Shown one piece after another: positions 8,492 to 16,432 of a stretch of DNA of 64,000 nt. Source of the stretch: an uncultured Tenacibaculum sp. (GTDB lineage: Bacteria > Bacteroidota > Bacteroidia > Flavobacteriales > Flavobacteriaceae); assembly GCF_947499065.1 (NCBI RefSeq), contig NZ_CANMMT010000002.1, forward strand, positions 495,313-559,312, in the 5' to 3' direction. The notes under the pieces are model-generated. The model was not told the DNA's origin and did no database searches. It saw only the letters and a program-made list of their open reading frames with translations. The position numbers were made by a program, and so were the translations under genes. Each line of letters starts with the position of its first letter. Position 1 is the first letter of the stretch.

Positions 8492-8684
8492 AAACAAATA
8501 TAAATACAGACTTCCCTCCTTTTCTTATTTGTAGAACTACAAAACCACTACAAGGCACACTACATATTTACTACATCATACAAAGCTTTTTTCTTAAAAA
8601 CTTTAAGATCAGTAAGCTGTATTTTTTCTGTTCGTTTTGAATTAAACTGATATTAAAAAAAGAATCATCATCATTTTACTTTTT

Positions 8685-9056
8685 CTAACGATGTTGGTCT
8701 ATCAATATGATATTACCATCTGGATCATTTAATGTAAAACTAGCAGGACCTTCTGTTGTATCATCTGCTTCATTTGTTAAACTGATTCCATTAGTTTTTA
8801 AATGTTGTTGAATTTTACGAACATCATCAAATTCATCAATATTTTTCCCATTTTCATCCCATCCAGGGTTAAATGTTAAAATATTACCTTTAAACATTCC
8901 TTGGAATAACCCTATAAGTGCCTTATCATTTTTCATTATTAAATAATGTTTATCTATATCTCCTCCTAAAACACTAAAACCTAATGTTTCATAAAATTTC
9001 TTAGATTCCTTTATGTCTTTTACGCTAAGACTTATTGAAAAAGCTCCTAATTTCAT
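8685..9056 (-). CDS. VOC (glyoxalase/bleomycin-resistance) family protein
   Basis: A 123-residue vicinal-oxygen-chelate protein with two beta-alpha-beta-beta-beta units: SISLSVKDIKESKKFYETLGF at the N-terminus and GPASFTLNDPDGNIILIDQ at the C-terminus. Such proteins bind metal between paired units and act in detoxification or resistance. Which metal ligands are functional cannot be settled here. Monocistronic; substrate unknown. Confidence 0.85.
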   Translation of the reverse strand: MKLGAFSISLSVKDIKESKKFYETLGFSVLGGDIDKHYLIMKNDKALIGLFQGMFKGNILTFNPGWDENGKNIDEFDDVRKIQQHLKTNGISLTNEADDTTEGPASFTLNDPDGNIILIDQHR

Positions 9057-9162
9057 ATAATTCTGTTTTTATAGTATTAATTTTCTGTACAAAAAAGTTC
9101 TATGAAATTACACTTTTTCTGCTTAATATGAGTTGATTAGTTTAATTTTATAGTCTTTTAAT

Positions 9163-10332
9163 TTATTGAATAAATGCAGGTATAACGATTTCAGAAATTG
9201 GAGTCATTATTTTATCATCTCTATCATGTCCAGTAATAACAATAACTAAATCAAGTTTTTCTACTACAATAATACGTTGTCCACCGCCTCCCCAGGCAAA
9301 AGAAGCATTATAACTTTTGTTACCGACTACAATAGGTGTTTGATACCAGAAATACCCATAACGATAAGTTTTTGGCATCCAATCTTCAGTAGGCTTTACT
9401 ATTCCACTGGTAGCTTTTTTAAGATATGCTACAGGGATAAGTTGTTCTCCATTCCATTTTCCTTTATCAAGTACTAATTTTCCTAACTTAAGCATATCAC
9501 GAGAGGTTATTTTTACCTTCCATCCAGATTCTGGTAAACCGCTAACTTCGTTTTTCCAATTATAATTAGTAATTCCCAATTTATCTAGAAGTTCTCTTTT
9601 GATGAAATCTTGTGCTGTACCAGGTACCACAGCATCAATAACCTGCATAACTAATCTAGGATTAAAATTACCATATAAATAGGTTTGAGTAGCTTTTGTA
9701 ATTGGTTTGCTATGCTTAAGAAGTGTTTGAACTAAACCTTGACCTTTTAATAATGCAGTATCTTTTTCAATTTCTTTCCACTTATCACGATCAATTGTAA
9801 GTCCACCATGCATAGTTAAAGCTTTATGAAGAGTAATTTTTTCTGCTCCTTTCACAAATTTTGTTGGGTCTAAATCCTTTAAAAAATGTACAAGAGGTTT
9901 ATTTAAATCATTCATAGATAAATACCCCATTTGTATTGCGCGCCCTAATATTAAACTTGTATGCCCCTTAGTTGCAGAAGCTTGACCATGTGCAAGATTA
10001 ATACGTCCCTTTTTGTAATAAGATTCAAAAACCAATTTATTTTTATGAGATATGAGTAAGCCATCATATTTACCGTGTTTTCCTTTTGCAATATCTTTTG
10101 CTAATTTAACAATTTTGTCTTCTCCATTCTTATTTGTCAATTTACCAACCAAAATGCCATCATCTCTTTTATCAGGAGAAGTATCGATAAAAGCTTTTTT
10201 AATGTCTGGAATATCCCAAAATGTAAGTTTTTTTTCAGTTTCTGTTGCTTCGGCTGCCGAACTATGTATTTGTTGAGAAAAGCCGCTATGTGTTAGTATA
10301 AAACATAGTAAAATTAGTAGGTTGTTTTTCAT
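9163..10332 (-). CDS. Exported serine hydrolase, beta-lactamase class C family
   Basis: 389 residues with a signal peptide (MKNNLLILLCFILTHSGFSQ). The beta-lactamase/transpeptidase fold shows the S-x-x-K nucleophile motif S119-A-T-K122 and the Y-x-N motif Y220-G-N222; the third motif near the C-terminus is probably in FAWGGGGQRIIVV. Family members are esterases, D-aminopeptidases or beta-lactamases acting in the periplasm. The PD40 lipoprotein gene 33 bases upstream on the same strand may be co-transcribed with it. Confidence 0.87.
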   Translation of the reverse strand: MKNNLLILLCFILTHSGFSQQIHSSAAEATETEKKLTFWDIPDIKKAFIDTSPDKRDDGILVGKLTNKNGEDKIVKLAKDIAKGKHGKYDGLLISHKNKLVFESYYKKGRINLAHGQASATKGHTSLILGRAIQMGYLSMNDLNKPLVHFLKDLDPTKFVKGAEKITLHKALTMHGGLTIDRDKWKEIEKDTALLKGQGLVQTLLKHSKPITKATQTYLYGNFNPRLVMQVIDAVVPGTAQDFIKRELLDKLGITNYNWKNEVSGLPESGWKVKITSRDMLKLGKLVLDKGKWNGEQLIPVAYLKKATSGIVKPTEDWMPKTYRYGYFWYQTPIVVGNKSYNASFAWGGGGQRIIVVEKLDLVIVITGHDRDDKIMTPISEIVIPAFIQ

Positions 10333-10365
10333 AATATTGAATTTTTATAAAAGTTTAATAATATT

Positions 10366-11280
10366 TTATTGATTGGAATTATCAAGTCTCATTAGCTCTT
10401 TTTTAAGTTGAATGAAATCCACCCAGTGTTTACTAGATATCCAATAAGTAGTTCCATCTTCTTTTTGTTTTTCAATGGCTCTCCAAAAGCATAAATATTT
10501 TTTGTCTTTAGTTAGCCTTGCAGTATTTTCATCAATAGCAGTGTTTACCTTATTTCCTAAATTAATAGCTGTTCCCCAAGAACCATTTTTTTGTTTAAAA
10601 CTGATATAAATGTCTGAACCACCATAACCTTCTTCTCTTTCAGAATCCCACATTAAAAAAGATTCATCAGCTGCTATAAAAGGATGAGCTGTCCATTTAC
10701 CAGTATTGATATTTTTACCTAATAGCTTCGGTTCTTCACGCTTTCCATTTTTAATGGTTGATATACGAATGACATCATTATTTTTATAATCATCAAAAAC
10801 ATAAGTGCCTTTTGCAGATGCTGTTAAACGCATTATTCCCCAGTTATCTTTTTCAATCATAGAGCCAAGACTTTTAATTTTTGACCAGCCAGTATCAGTA
10901 CGTTCTATATATTTGGTTTTAGCATATAAAATGTTATCATGACCACTATCCATTGTATGGAAATCATATTTTTTCCAAGAGTTATACTTGTTTTCTTCTT
11001 TTTTAAATACAATAACGCTAGGTAAAAAAGGTGAATAATGAGAAGTAGTAAAAGAAAACTCTTTCATATCGGGAGAAAAGCTTCCTTTTAATTCTCTATC
11101 TCTTGATGAATGAAAATTTGCAGGAAACAACTCAGCTACTTTATCAGGTGTCTTTAGTCCTTTATAGGGAGTTTCTATTGTAGCTGTAACATTTTGAATA
11201 GAACTAGGTTTTTTAGTATCACAAGAGATATAAAAGAGTGTCAATACAAGTGTTGACAATAAAATTGGGTAGTTTTTCAT
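10366..11280 (-). CDS. PD40/TolB-like beta-propeller lipoprotein
   Basis: 304 residues with a lipoprotein signal (LFYISCDTKK). Repeated PD40-type blade motifs are seen: GSFSPDMKEFSFTT, HPFIAADESFLMWDSEREEGYGGSDIYIS and ARLTKDKKYLCFW. These WD40-like propellers are common in Bacteroidota envelope proteins as binding platforms. It directly precedes the serine hydrolase gene and probably forms an operon with it. Ligand unknown. Confidence 0.82.
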   Translation of the reverse strand: MKNYPILLSTLVLTLFYISCDTKKPSSIQNVTATIETPYKGLKTPDKVAELFPANFHSSRDRELKGSFSPDMKEFSFTTSHYSPFLPSVIVFKKEENKYNSWKKYDFHTMDSGHDNILYAKTKYIERTDTGWSKIKSLGSMIEKDNWGIMRLTASAKGTYVFDDYKNNDVIRISTIKNGKREEPKLLGKNINTGKWTAHPFIAADESFLMWDSEREEGYGGSDIYISFKQKNGSWGTAINLGNKVNTAIDENTARLTKDKKYLCFWRAIEKQKEDGTTYWISSKHWVDFIQLKKELMRLDNSNQ

Positions 11281-11472
11281 ACTTATTTTGTTAATGATTA
11301 TTGAAAACTCTTCGATAAAAGTAGTGGATGAAAACTGTCAATTTATTTTTATAGGATAAAGGGCAAGATTAAATGATAAAACCATTTCATCATTGATATA
11401 TCGCTTTTGTAAAGAAATTATGAAACTTGTAGTGATAGATAGTATCTTTATTTTTTTTAATAAAAAGTATTC

Positions 11473-12477
11473 ATGAAAAAAAAGTCTTGGAAAAATATAC
11501 TGTTCATTAATATAGGTGCTTTTTTATTGGTGCTATTACTTGAAGTAATGAGTGGATGGTTAACCAGAGATCAATTTGAATCTGATCTATCTTTTTACTT
11601 ATGGGAATTAGAATATACAGTTATTATTATGACTTTGATATGGATAAATCATTTCATTCTTATTCCTTTTTTGTTAGATAAAAAACGATATTTCTTATTC
11701 ATAACACTGCTCATGGGAAGTATATTTTTGGTGTCTTACATAAAAACTTACGGAAAAGATTGGGCTATTGTATCTAAAATTTTTTTCTTTTTTTTATATA
11801 CTACAGGAACAGGGATGGCAGCTTTCTTTTTAAGAAGAAATATGATAGTTCAAAAAGAAAATGCGGAAAAAGAAAAATTGCAAAAAGAAATGGAATTAAA
11901 TTATTTGAAAGAACAAGTAAATCCCCATTTTTTATTCAATTCATTAAATAGTATTTATGCCCTTTCTAGGCAGCAATCTCTAGAAACTCCTGATGTTGTA
12001 ATGCAGCTCTCTGAATTGATGAGATATCAATTAGAAAGTGCTAAAAAAGATACAGTGCTACTAAAAGAAGAACTTGAGTTTGTAGAAAATTATTTATTGC
12101 TAGAAGAAAAAAGATTAAGTAAACGTTGTACTATAGAACTCTTAATTGGAGGCGATTTATCTGGTTTTGAATTAGCTCCAATGCTTTTAATACCTTTTGT
12201 TGAAAATGCTATTAAGCACGGCGCACAAGCTACAAATGAGCCAAGTAGTATTGATGTAACAGCTTCTATAAAAAATAGTACATTTTATTTTACTGTTGTA
12301 AATTCCATCCCAGCCATAGTAAAGGAATCTAAGAGAAATGGAATTGGACTTGAAAATGTGAAGAGACGTTTAAATTTATTATATTCTAATGCTTATGAAT
12401 TAGAAATAGAACATAAAAAAAATGAATTCTGTACTAGTTTAACAATTGATTTAACTAAAAGAAAAAGAGATAAATGA
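11473..12477 (+). CDS. LytS-like membrane sensor histidine kinase
   Basis: 334 residues: four hydrophobic helices (about 8-125), a coiled coil, then the His_kinase box NPHFLFNSLNSIYALS near residue 150 and an ATPase domain with PFVENAIKHG and NGIGLENVKRRL. The stop overlaps the start of the downstream regulator by 4 bases. It diverges from the PD40/serine hydrolase operon, which is a possible target. Confidence 0.93.
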   Translation: MKKKSWKNILFINIGAFLLVLLLEVMSGWLTRDQFESDLSFYLWELEYTVIIMTLIWINHFILIPFLLDKKRYFLFITLLMGSIFLVSYIKTYGKDWAIVSKIFFFFLYTTGTGMAAFFLRRNMIVQKENAEKEKLQKEMELNYLKEQVNPHFLFNSLNSIYALSRQQSLETPDVVMQLSELMRYQLESAKKDTVLLKEELEFVENYLLLEEKRLSKRCTIELLIGGDLSGFELAPMLLIPFVENAIKHGAQATNEPSSIDVTASIKNSTFYFTVVNSIPAIVKESKRNGIGLENVKRRLNLLYSNAYELEIEHKKNEFCTSLTIDLTKRKRDK

Positions 12478-13175
12478 TTAAAATAGGAATCATAGATGAC
12501 GAAATTTTAGCACGTAAGGTTTTGGAAGAGTACTGTTCAAAAATTAACAATTTTGAACTAGTGTTAAGTACTGGGAATCCAATTGAATTTGTCAATTTTA
12601 TACAGCAAAATACTGTAGATTTAATTTTTCTAGATATTGAAATGCCTGAGTTAAATGGTATGGAAATTTTACGTTCCTTGATTAATCCACCAAAGGTTAT
12701 TTTAACAACAGCTTACTCAGAATACGCTTTAGAAAGTTATAATTATGGCGTAGTTGATTATTTATTAAAACCTATAAAATTAGCCCGTTTTTTAAAAGCG
12801 ATTAATAAAGTTTCTTCATCAAAATTAATTGAACCTAAAAAAGAAAAAGAGAGTGAAGAATTACAAATCAAACACGATGGAATGCCTCTTAATATATCAT
12901 TCAAATCAATTCAATACATTCAGAGTTTTGGAAATTATTTAAAAATATTTACCGATGCCAGAATGTATCTTATCACAGAAACTTTAATTAACATTGCTAC
13001 TCTAATACCAGACAATTTTCAGCGAACGCATAAGTCTTATATTGCCAATTTAGATAGAGTTTCTAAAGCAACGCGTACAGATTTAGTAATTGAAGACAAA
13101 AAAATACCTGTAAGTGCTACCTATAAGGTTATGGTTTTTGAAAAAATAAAACTTCTAGCAGAAAACAAGAGCTAA
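12474..13175 (+). CDS. LytTR-family response regulator
   Basis: 233 residues. The receiver domain carries the DD pocket (GIIDDEI), phosphoacceptor Asp in LIFLDIEMPELNG, and the TTAYSEYA and LLKPI switch motifs. The LytTR domain (about 130-233) carries FQRTHKSYIANLD. Translationally coupled to the kinase by an ATGA overlap. A strong bidirectional terminator follows. Confidence 0.93.
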   Translation: MIKIGIIDDEILARKVLEEYCSKINNFELVLSTGNPIEFVNFIQQNTVDLIFLDIEMPELNGMEILRSLINPPKVILTTAYSEYALESYNYGVVDYLLKPIKLARFLKAINKVSSSKLIEPKKEKESEELQIKHDGMPLNISFKSIQYIQSFGNYLKIFTDARMYLITETLINIATLIPDNFQRTHKSYIANLDRVSKATRTDLVIEDKKIPVSATYKVMVFEKIKLLAENKS

Positions 13176-13181
13176 AACAAT

Positions 13182-13210
13182 AAAAGTCTGTAATTTATAT
13201 ACAGACTTTT
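13182..13210. terminator. Bidirectional terminator between convergent genes
   Basis: Perfect 11-bp stem AAAAGTCTGTA / TACAGACTTTT with a 7-nt loop and A/T runs on both sides. It separates the LytTR gene (plus) from the membrane protein gene (minus). Confidence 0.88.
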
Positions 13211-13227
13211 AAAATTAATTTTCAAGG

Positions 13228-13728
13228 TTAATTTTTCAATTTAAGTAGTGTAGATAGTTTATAGATTCCGTAAGCAGGTAAAACAAATCTAAACACATTT
13301 AAAATCCCCCATAGTTTTAGTTTACCAGGAATTAACTCTGAAGGAACACTATTTTCATTAAAAACAGGAACATTAATTCCTGTGATAATATATACAGAAA
13401 TAGCATAGGTTATTAAAAAAGTAATAAAGGCTATCCAAATAGCATTCTTTTCAACAGCATTTTTCATAAAACTAGATTTTTTCCTAATCAACATGATAAA
13501 ACCAACAAGCACAGTAGTTGAAACAGGGAAATGAAAAACACCAGCATCTACAGCATGATGAAATTTTCTAAAACTATCAGCATTTACAACTGGATCACCT
13601 ACAAGCCAATTAATAACATATGTTATTTGTTCAAAAAGCTCTACTGCACCTAATGCTGTTAATGAGATAAAAGTAAGCATTAACCAAAAAAAATCTTTTC
13701 TTGATTTTGTATTTGTTATTTCAGACAT
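13228..13728 (-). CDS. Four-helix membrane protein, DUF1772-like
   Basis: 166 residues with four hydrophobic segments (about 13-32, 57-78, 92-118, 140-160). The pattern ITGINVPVFN...KLWGILNVFRF resembles the NVP...W...N..R signature of DUF1772/anthrone-oxygenase-like proteins, though the match is partial. Function unknown. It lies next to a minus-strand AraC gene, and a 14-bp direct repeat spaced 21 bp (13784-13818) sits between the two, so that AraC protein probably controls it. Confidence 0.7.
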   Translation of the reverse strand: MSEITNTKSRKDFFWLMLTFISLTALGAVELFEQITYVINWLVGDPVVNADSFRKFHHAVDAGVFHFPVSTTVLVGFIMLIRKKSSFMKNAVEKNAIWIAFITFLITYAISVYIITGINVPVFNENSVPSELIPGKLKLWGILNVFRFVLPAYGIYKLSTLLKLKN

Positions 13729-13783
13729 AATTTAATTTTAATAATCATTTGCAAATTTACAGTCGTAATACATGAGTATTGAT

Positions 13784-13818
13784 ATTAAAAACTATGTAAT
13801 GATTATTAAAAACTATGT
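13784..13818. promoter_or_regulatory. AraC-type operator: direct repeat spaced 21 bp
   Basis: ATTAAAAACTATGT occurs at 13784-13797 and 13805-13818, exactly 21 bp apart, two helical turns. The spacing fits the two HTH motifs of AraC proteins binding one face of DNA. It lies between the DUF1772-like gene and the AraC gene at 13818-14702. Confidence 0.6.
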
Positions 13819-14702
13819 TATTTATGGTTTTTTCTATAAGTTGAAGGAGATATTCCAATATGTTTTTTAAAAAATATACCAAAATTAGAAGTGTTAGTAT
13901 ATCCAACAGTATATGCAATTTCATCTATGGTTTTTGTCGATTGTAATAGCATAGAACTGGCTTGAAGAAGAACATATTCTGTAATAATCTGTTTAGCAGT
14001 TTTACCTGTGGCTTTTTTAACGCATTCAGATAAATAAACACTACTGATATTTAGTTTATTGGCATAATATTCTATAGGTTTTCTTTTGTTAACTGTTTCT
14101 TTAATTTGGTTTTCAAATGCAAAAGCTACTTCATTATGTCGAGATACAACAGTGTTTTGGATTTCACCATTAAAAAACGATTTTCGACCTTCGTAAAGTA
14201 AAATTGTTAAATACGATCGGATAATTTCAAGATTTTCAGAACTAAACTCTTGGAAGAGTTTATAAATTTTTTCCATTAAATGAAAAAAATCAGCAGTATT
14301 CTCTTTTAAAAAATAAACAGGTGAATAGTTGACGTTAAAAAAAGGGAATTTTTGGATTAAATCAAATTCAGAAATACCCAAACGCAAAAAATTAGAACTG
14401 AAAACTAGCATATACCCCAAGCCTAAATCTTCAACGCTTTTTACATTAGTAGATAATGTTTGATGTGGAGCCATAAAAGTAATGCTATCTTCCATAGCTG
14501 AAAAAGATACATCATCAACAATTACATCAACATTATGATTTTTCGTTATAACAATTTGAAAAAAATCACATTTACGAAAATCAGTTTTCATTGGAATTTC
14601 GTCTAAATGATCTTTAAACTTAAGAATATGAAAGTTTTGATGTTTTTGAAACTTAGAAATATTCATTTCTTTCAATAACTCTTCAATAGTGTTAAAAGTC
14701 AT
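13818..14702 (-). CDS. AraC-family transcriptional regulator
   Basis: 294 residues: an N-terminal cupin-like effector domain with little recognisable sequence, then a C-terminal AraC DNA-binding domain with two HTH motifs (KLNISSVYLSECVKKATGKTAKQII and TIDEIAYTVGYTNTSNFGIFFKKHIGISPSTYRK). Its last base abuts the downstream operator-like direct repeat, and the next gene on the strand is the DUF1772-like membrane protein, the likely target. Confidence 0.92.
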   Translation of the reverse strand: MTFNTIEELLKEMNISKFQKHQNFHILKFKDHLDEIPMKTDFRKCDFFQIVITKNHNVDVIVDDVSFSAMEDSITFMAPHQTLSTNVKSVEDLGLGYMLVFSSNFLRLGISEFDLIQKFPFFNVNYSPVYFLKENTADFFHLMEKIYKLFQEFSSENLEIIRSYLTILLYEGRKSFFNGEIQNTVVSRHNEVAFAFENQIKETVNKRKPIEYYANKLNISSVYLSECVKKATGKTAKQIITEYVLLQASSMLLQSTKTIDEIAYTVGYTNTSNFGIFFKKHIGISPSTYRKNHK

Positions 14703-14836
14703 ATTGTTATTATTTGAAAACTAAGATACAAAACATAATTATTAATATTTATTTGATTGGTAATAATTCAAAAATTATGTTTTTAGTTTAGCTCTTCAAG
14801 CAAACTGAATTTATTTAGTTTATTAAAATAACAAAA

Positions 14837-14862
14837 AAAGAACCCTACAAGTAGAGTTCTTT
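14837..14862 (-). terminator. Terminator with U-tract on the minus strand
   Basis: Stem AAAGAAC-C-CTAC / GTAG-A-GTTCTTT with one mismatch and a 2-base apex. On the minus strand it runs into a T-rich stretch (14831-14839 reversed), while the plus side has a poor tail. No minus-strand gene lies upstream, hence the small-RNA call. Confidence 0.7.
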
Positions 14863-14957
14863 CTTAGCAAAAATAAGTCCCCCGACCTATACAATTGCTA
14901 GGTAATCTATTGATTACCAGTTGCAATATAGGTATAAAAATTCAGGTTTTAAAATTT
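14837..14957 (-). ncRNA. Candidate structured small RNA
   Basis: A 543-bp gap between the AraC and MerC genes contains, read on the minus strand, a long hairpin (14885-14933) with nested stems ACCTATA/TATAGGT, ATTGC/GCAAT and GGTAATC/GATTACC, a single-stranded G5 stretch (14879-14883), and a strong terminator (stem 14837-14862) with a long U-rich tail. A weak -7-like element lies near 14963-14970. No protein-coding frame explains the hairpins. Start and strand are inferred. Confidence 0.45.
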
Positions 14958-15007
14958 TTACTTACAAAAATTGCTAAAATATGATATTACTTATTAGTTA
15001 AAAGGAC

Positions 15008-15041
15008 AAAAAGTGTCGATGAAATGTCTAAAAGTTTCGAT
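15008..15041. promoter_or_regulatory. AraC-type direct repeat spaced 21 bp
   Basis: AAAAAGTGTCGAT at 15008-15020 and AAAAGTTTCGAT at 15030-15041 have their shared GTnTCGAT cores 21 bp apart. The arrangement is the same as at 13784, 16342 and 18262. The target gene is unclear: MerC lies 200 bp away on the plus strand and the candidate small RNA on the minus strand. Confidence 0.45.
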
Positions 15042-15167
15042 TAATTAAAATTACACATCTGCTACTGATTTAGAGTTTATTAACCATATTGATTAGTCTT
15101 TATCTATTTGTTTTATTCTTTTCTCCTACCCTGTTTTATATCTATTAGAAAAAATAACAAATCAACT

Positions 15168-15228
15168 TAACGCATCTTTGTTGCATTAAAATGAAAAAGA
15201 TGCATATATTTGCAACTAAGTTGCGTTA
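15168..15228 (+). promoter_or_regulatory. Metal-type operator pair and promoter of merC
   Basis: TATATTTG (15205-15212) is the -7 element. Two related palindromic sites surround it: an interrupted repeat TTAACGCA...TGCATTAA at about 15168-15189 and GCAACTAAGTTGC (15212-15224, perfect 6-1-6) followed by GTTAA. The half-site TGC[GA]TTAA is common to both. A Fur/Zur-type repressor is the natural guess given MerC and the folE remnant; that is inference. Confidence 0.6.
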
Positions 15229-15245
15229 AATTATAAAAACAAATA

Positions 15246-15650
15246 ATGAAAATAACTTTAGCTAAACCAGATACTTTTGGTGCATTTGCAAGTGGTTTGT
15301 GTATGATACACTGTATTGCCACTCCTTTTTTATTTATAGTCCAAACTTGTGCAACTGGAGGTTGTGAAAATGCTCCTACTTGGTGGAAAAGTATAGATTA
15401 TGTTTTCTTAGCTGTTTCATTTTTGGCTATTTATCGTTCAGCAGAAACAACAACAAATAAGTACATAAAACCAGCTTTTTGGGTAACATGGATTTTATTG
15501 CTTGTTGTTATTCTTAATGAAAAATTAAACTGGATTTCTATTCCAGAATATGCTGTACATATACCAGCTTCTATATTGATAGTATTGCATGTTTACAATT
15601 TAAAATACTGTCAGTGTAAATCAGATAAATACGCCGTTAATCATGAATAA
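15246..15650 (+). CDS. MerC-domain membrane protein
   Basis: 134 residues with four predicted helices and MerC cysteines: LCMIHCIATPF in helix 1, TCATGGCEN in the first loop and YCQCKSD at the C-terminus. MerC proteins move mercuric or other soft metal ions across the inner membrane; in marine Bacteroidota small MerC proteins are often part of zinc-responsive sets. Preceded by twin palindromes around a clear -7 element. The stop overlaps the start of a ruined folE gene, showing the ancestral operon. Confidence 0.85.
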   Translation: MKITLAKPDTFGAFASGLCMIHCIATPFLFIVQTCATGGCENAPTWWKSIDYVFLAVSFLAIYRSAETTTNKYIKPAFWVTWILLLVVILNEKLNWISIPEYAVHIPASILIVLHVYNLKYCQCKSDKYAVNHE

Positions 15651-15758
15651 AGAACAGATAGAAATTGTTGGTGATAATCATTTTCATCAAATGTAGAAAC
15701 TTCTTTACGTCCGGATGCTTTTGAAAAATCAGATGATGAAAAAATAAAAAAGAATTAA
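15643..15758 (+). pseudogene. folE: Remnant of GTP cyclohydrolase I (folE), frameshifted and truncated
   Basis: The ATG at 15643 starts MNKEQIEIVGDNHFHQM and stops at 15694-15696. Reading on in another frame from 15696 gives ETSLRPDAFEKSDDEKIKKN and a stop at 15756. Joined, these match the N-terminus of GTP cyclohydrolase I as I remember it (GDNH...ETSLRPDAFEKSDEEKIKKI). Restoring one A in the CAAATG at 15688-15693 would repair the frame (His-Gln-Asn-Val-Glu-Thr). The remaining 180 or so residues, including the zinc and active-site residues, are gone, and a terminator follows directly. Confidence 0.75.
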
Positions 15759-15773
15759 TATTTGATCTAATAA

Positions 15774-15804
15774 AAAAGGACCGTTAGAAATAACGGTCCT
15801 TTTT
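15774..15804. terminator. Strong bidirectional terminator with GAAA loop
   Basis: Perfect stem AAGGACCGTTA / TAACGGTCCTT with GAAA tetraloop and A/T runs on both sides. It ends the merC-folE' transcript and the converging cold-shock gene. Confidence 0.9.
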
Positions 15805-15825
15805 ATGTATAAAATTATAAAGCTA

Positions 15826-16017
15826 TTAAATAACTTCCACATTTACAGCGTTAAGACCTTTTCTGCCTTGCTCTGTATGATATTGAACTTTATCATTTTC
15901 TCTTATATCATCAATTAAACCTGAATTGTGAACGAAAATATCTTCACCTGATTCTGATGATGTAATAAATCCAAATCCTTTTGAGTCGTTAAAAAATTTT
16001 ACTGTACCTTCTTGCAT
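15826..16017 (-). CDS. Cold-shock domain protein
   Basis: 63-residue CSD protein, a single OB fold that binds single-stranded RNA/DNA and melts RNA structure. RNP1 (KGFGFI) and RNP2 (DIFVH) are intact. Size is standard. It has a long leader (about 200 nt, 16018-16220) as is usual for cold-shock genes, where the leader acts as a temperature-sensitive structure. Confidence 0.95.
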   Translation of the reverse strand: MQEGTVKFFNDSKGFGFITSSESGEDIFVHNSGLIDDIRENDKVQYHTEQGRKGLNAVNVEVI

Positions 16018-16232
16018 CTTTACTAAATTTTAAATTGTTAAATATTATTTTGTTTAAGAAGAAACCTTGTGATAGTAGTTTATAACAACAACTAAGCACT
16101 ATGCTTTCTAAACACTGAAAAAATAAAGTAATGGTGATATAAAAGGAAAGAAGAGAATAAACTCAAAAAAACTAAATACTAAAATACTACTCTAAAATTA
16201 AAGAGGTGTTCAACTTGAACGGTACAAATGTA
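16018..16232 (-). promoter_or_regulatory. Long 5' leader and promoter of the cold-shock gene
   Basis: On the minus strand TACATTTG (16225-16232) matches TAnnTTTG. A perfect 6-1-6 palindrome GTTCAACTTGAAC lies at 16208-16220, right at the predicted start of transcription. About 200 untranslated bases follow to the ATG at 16017. Between 16233 and 16341 I see nothing definite. Confidence 0.6.
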
Positions 16233-16341
16233 GTCTATTATTTATTAATAATGTTCTTTTTTATTAAAAAAATAGAAACATAATAAAATCTTGATCTTTT
16301 CTAATCTAAATGATTTAGAATAAATAGAAAAAAATGAAGTA

Positions 16342-16373
16342 AAAAAGTATACAACTCATGTAAAAAAGTATAC
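16342..16373 (+). promoter_or_regulatory. AraC-type operator upstream of the SDR gene
   Basis: AAAAAGTATAC occurs exactly at 16342-16352 and 16363-16373, 21 bp apart. It lies 60 bases upstream of the SDR start, and the next gene encodes an AraC regulator. The half-site is close to that in front of the hydrolase gene at 18356. Confidence 0.65.
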
Positions 16374-16432
16374 GTTTTAGTTCTTTGTTGTTCAGAATTT
16401 TGTTTTAAGATTTAATCTTAATTTTTAAAACA

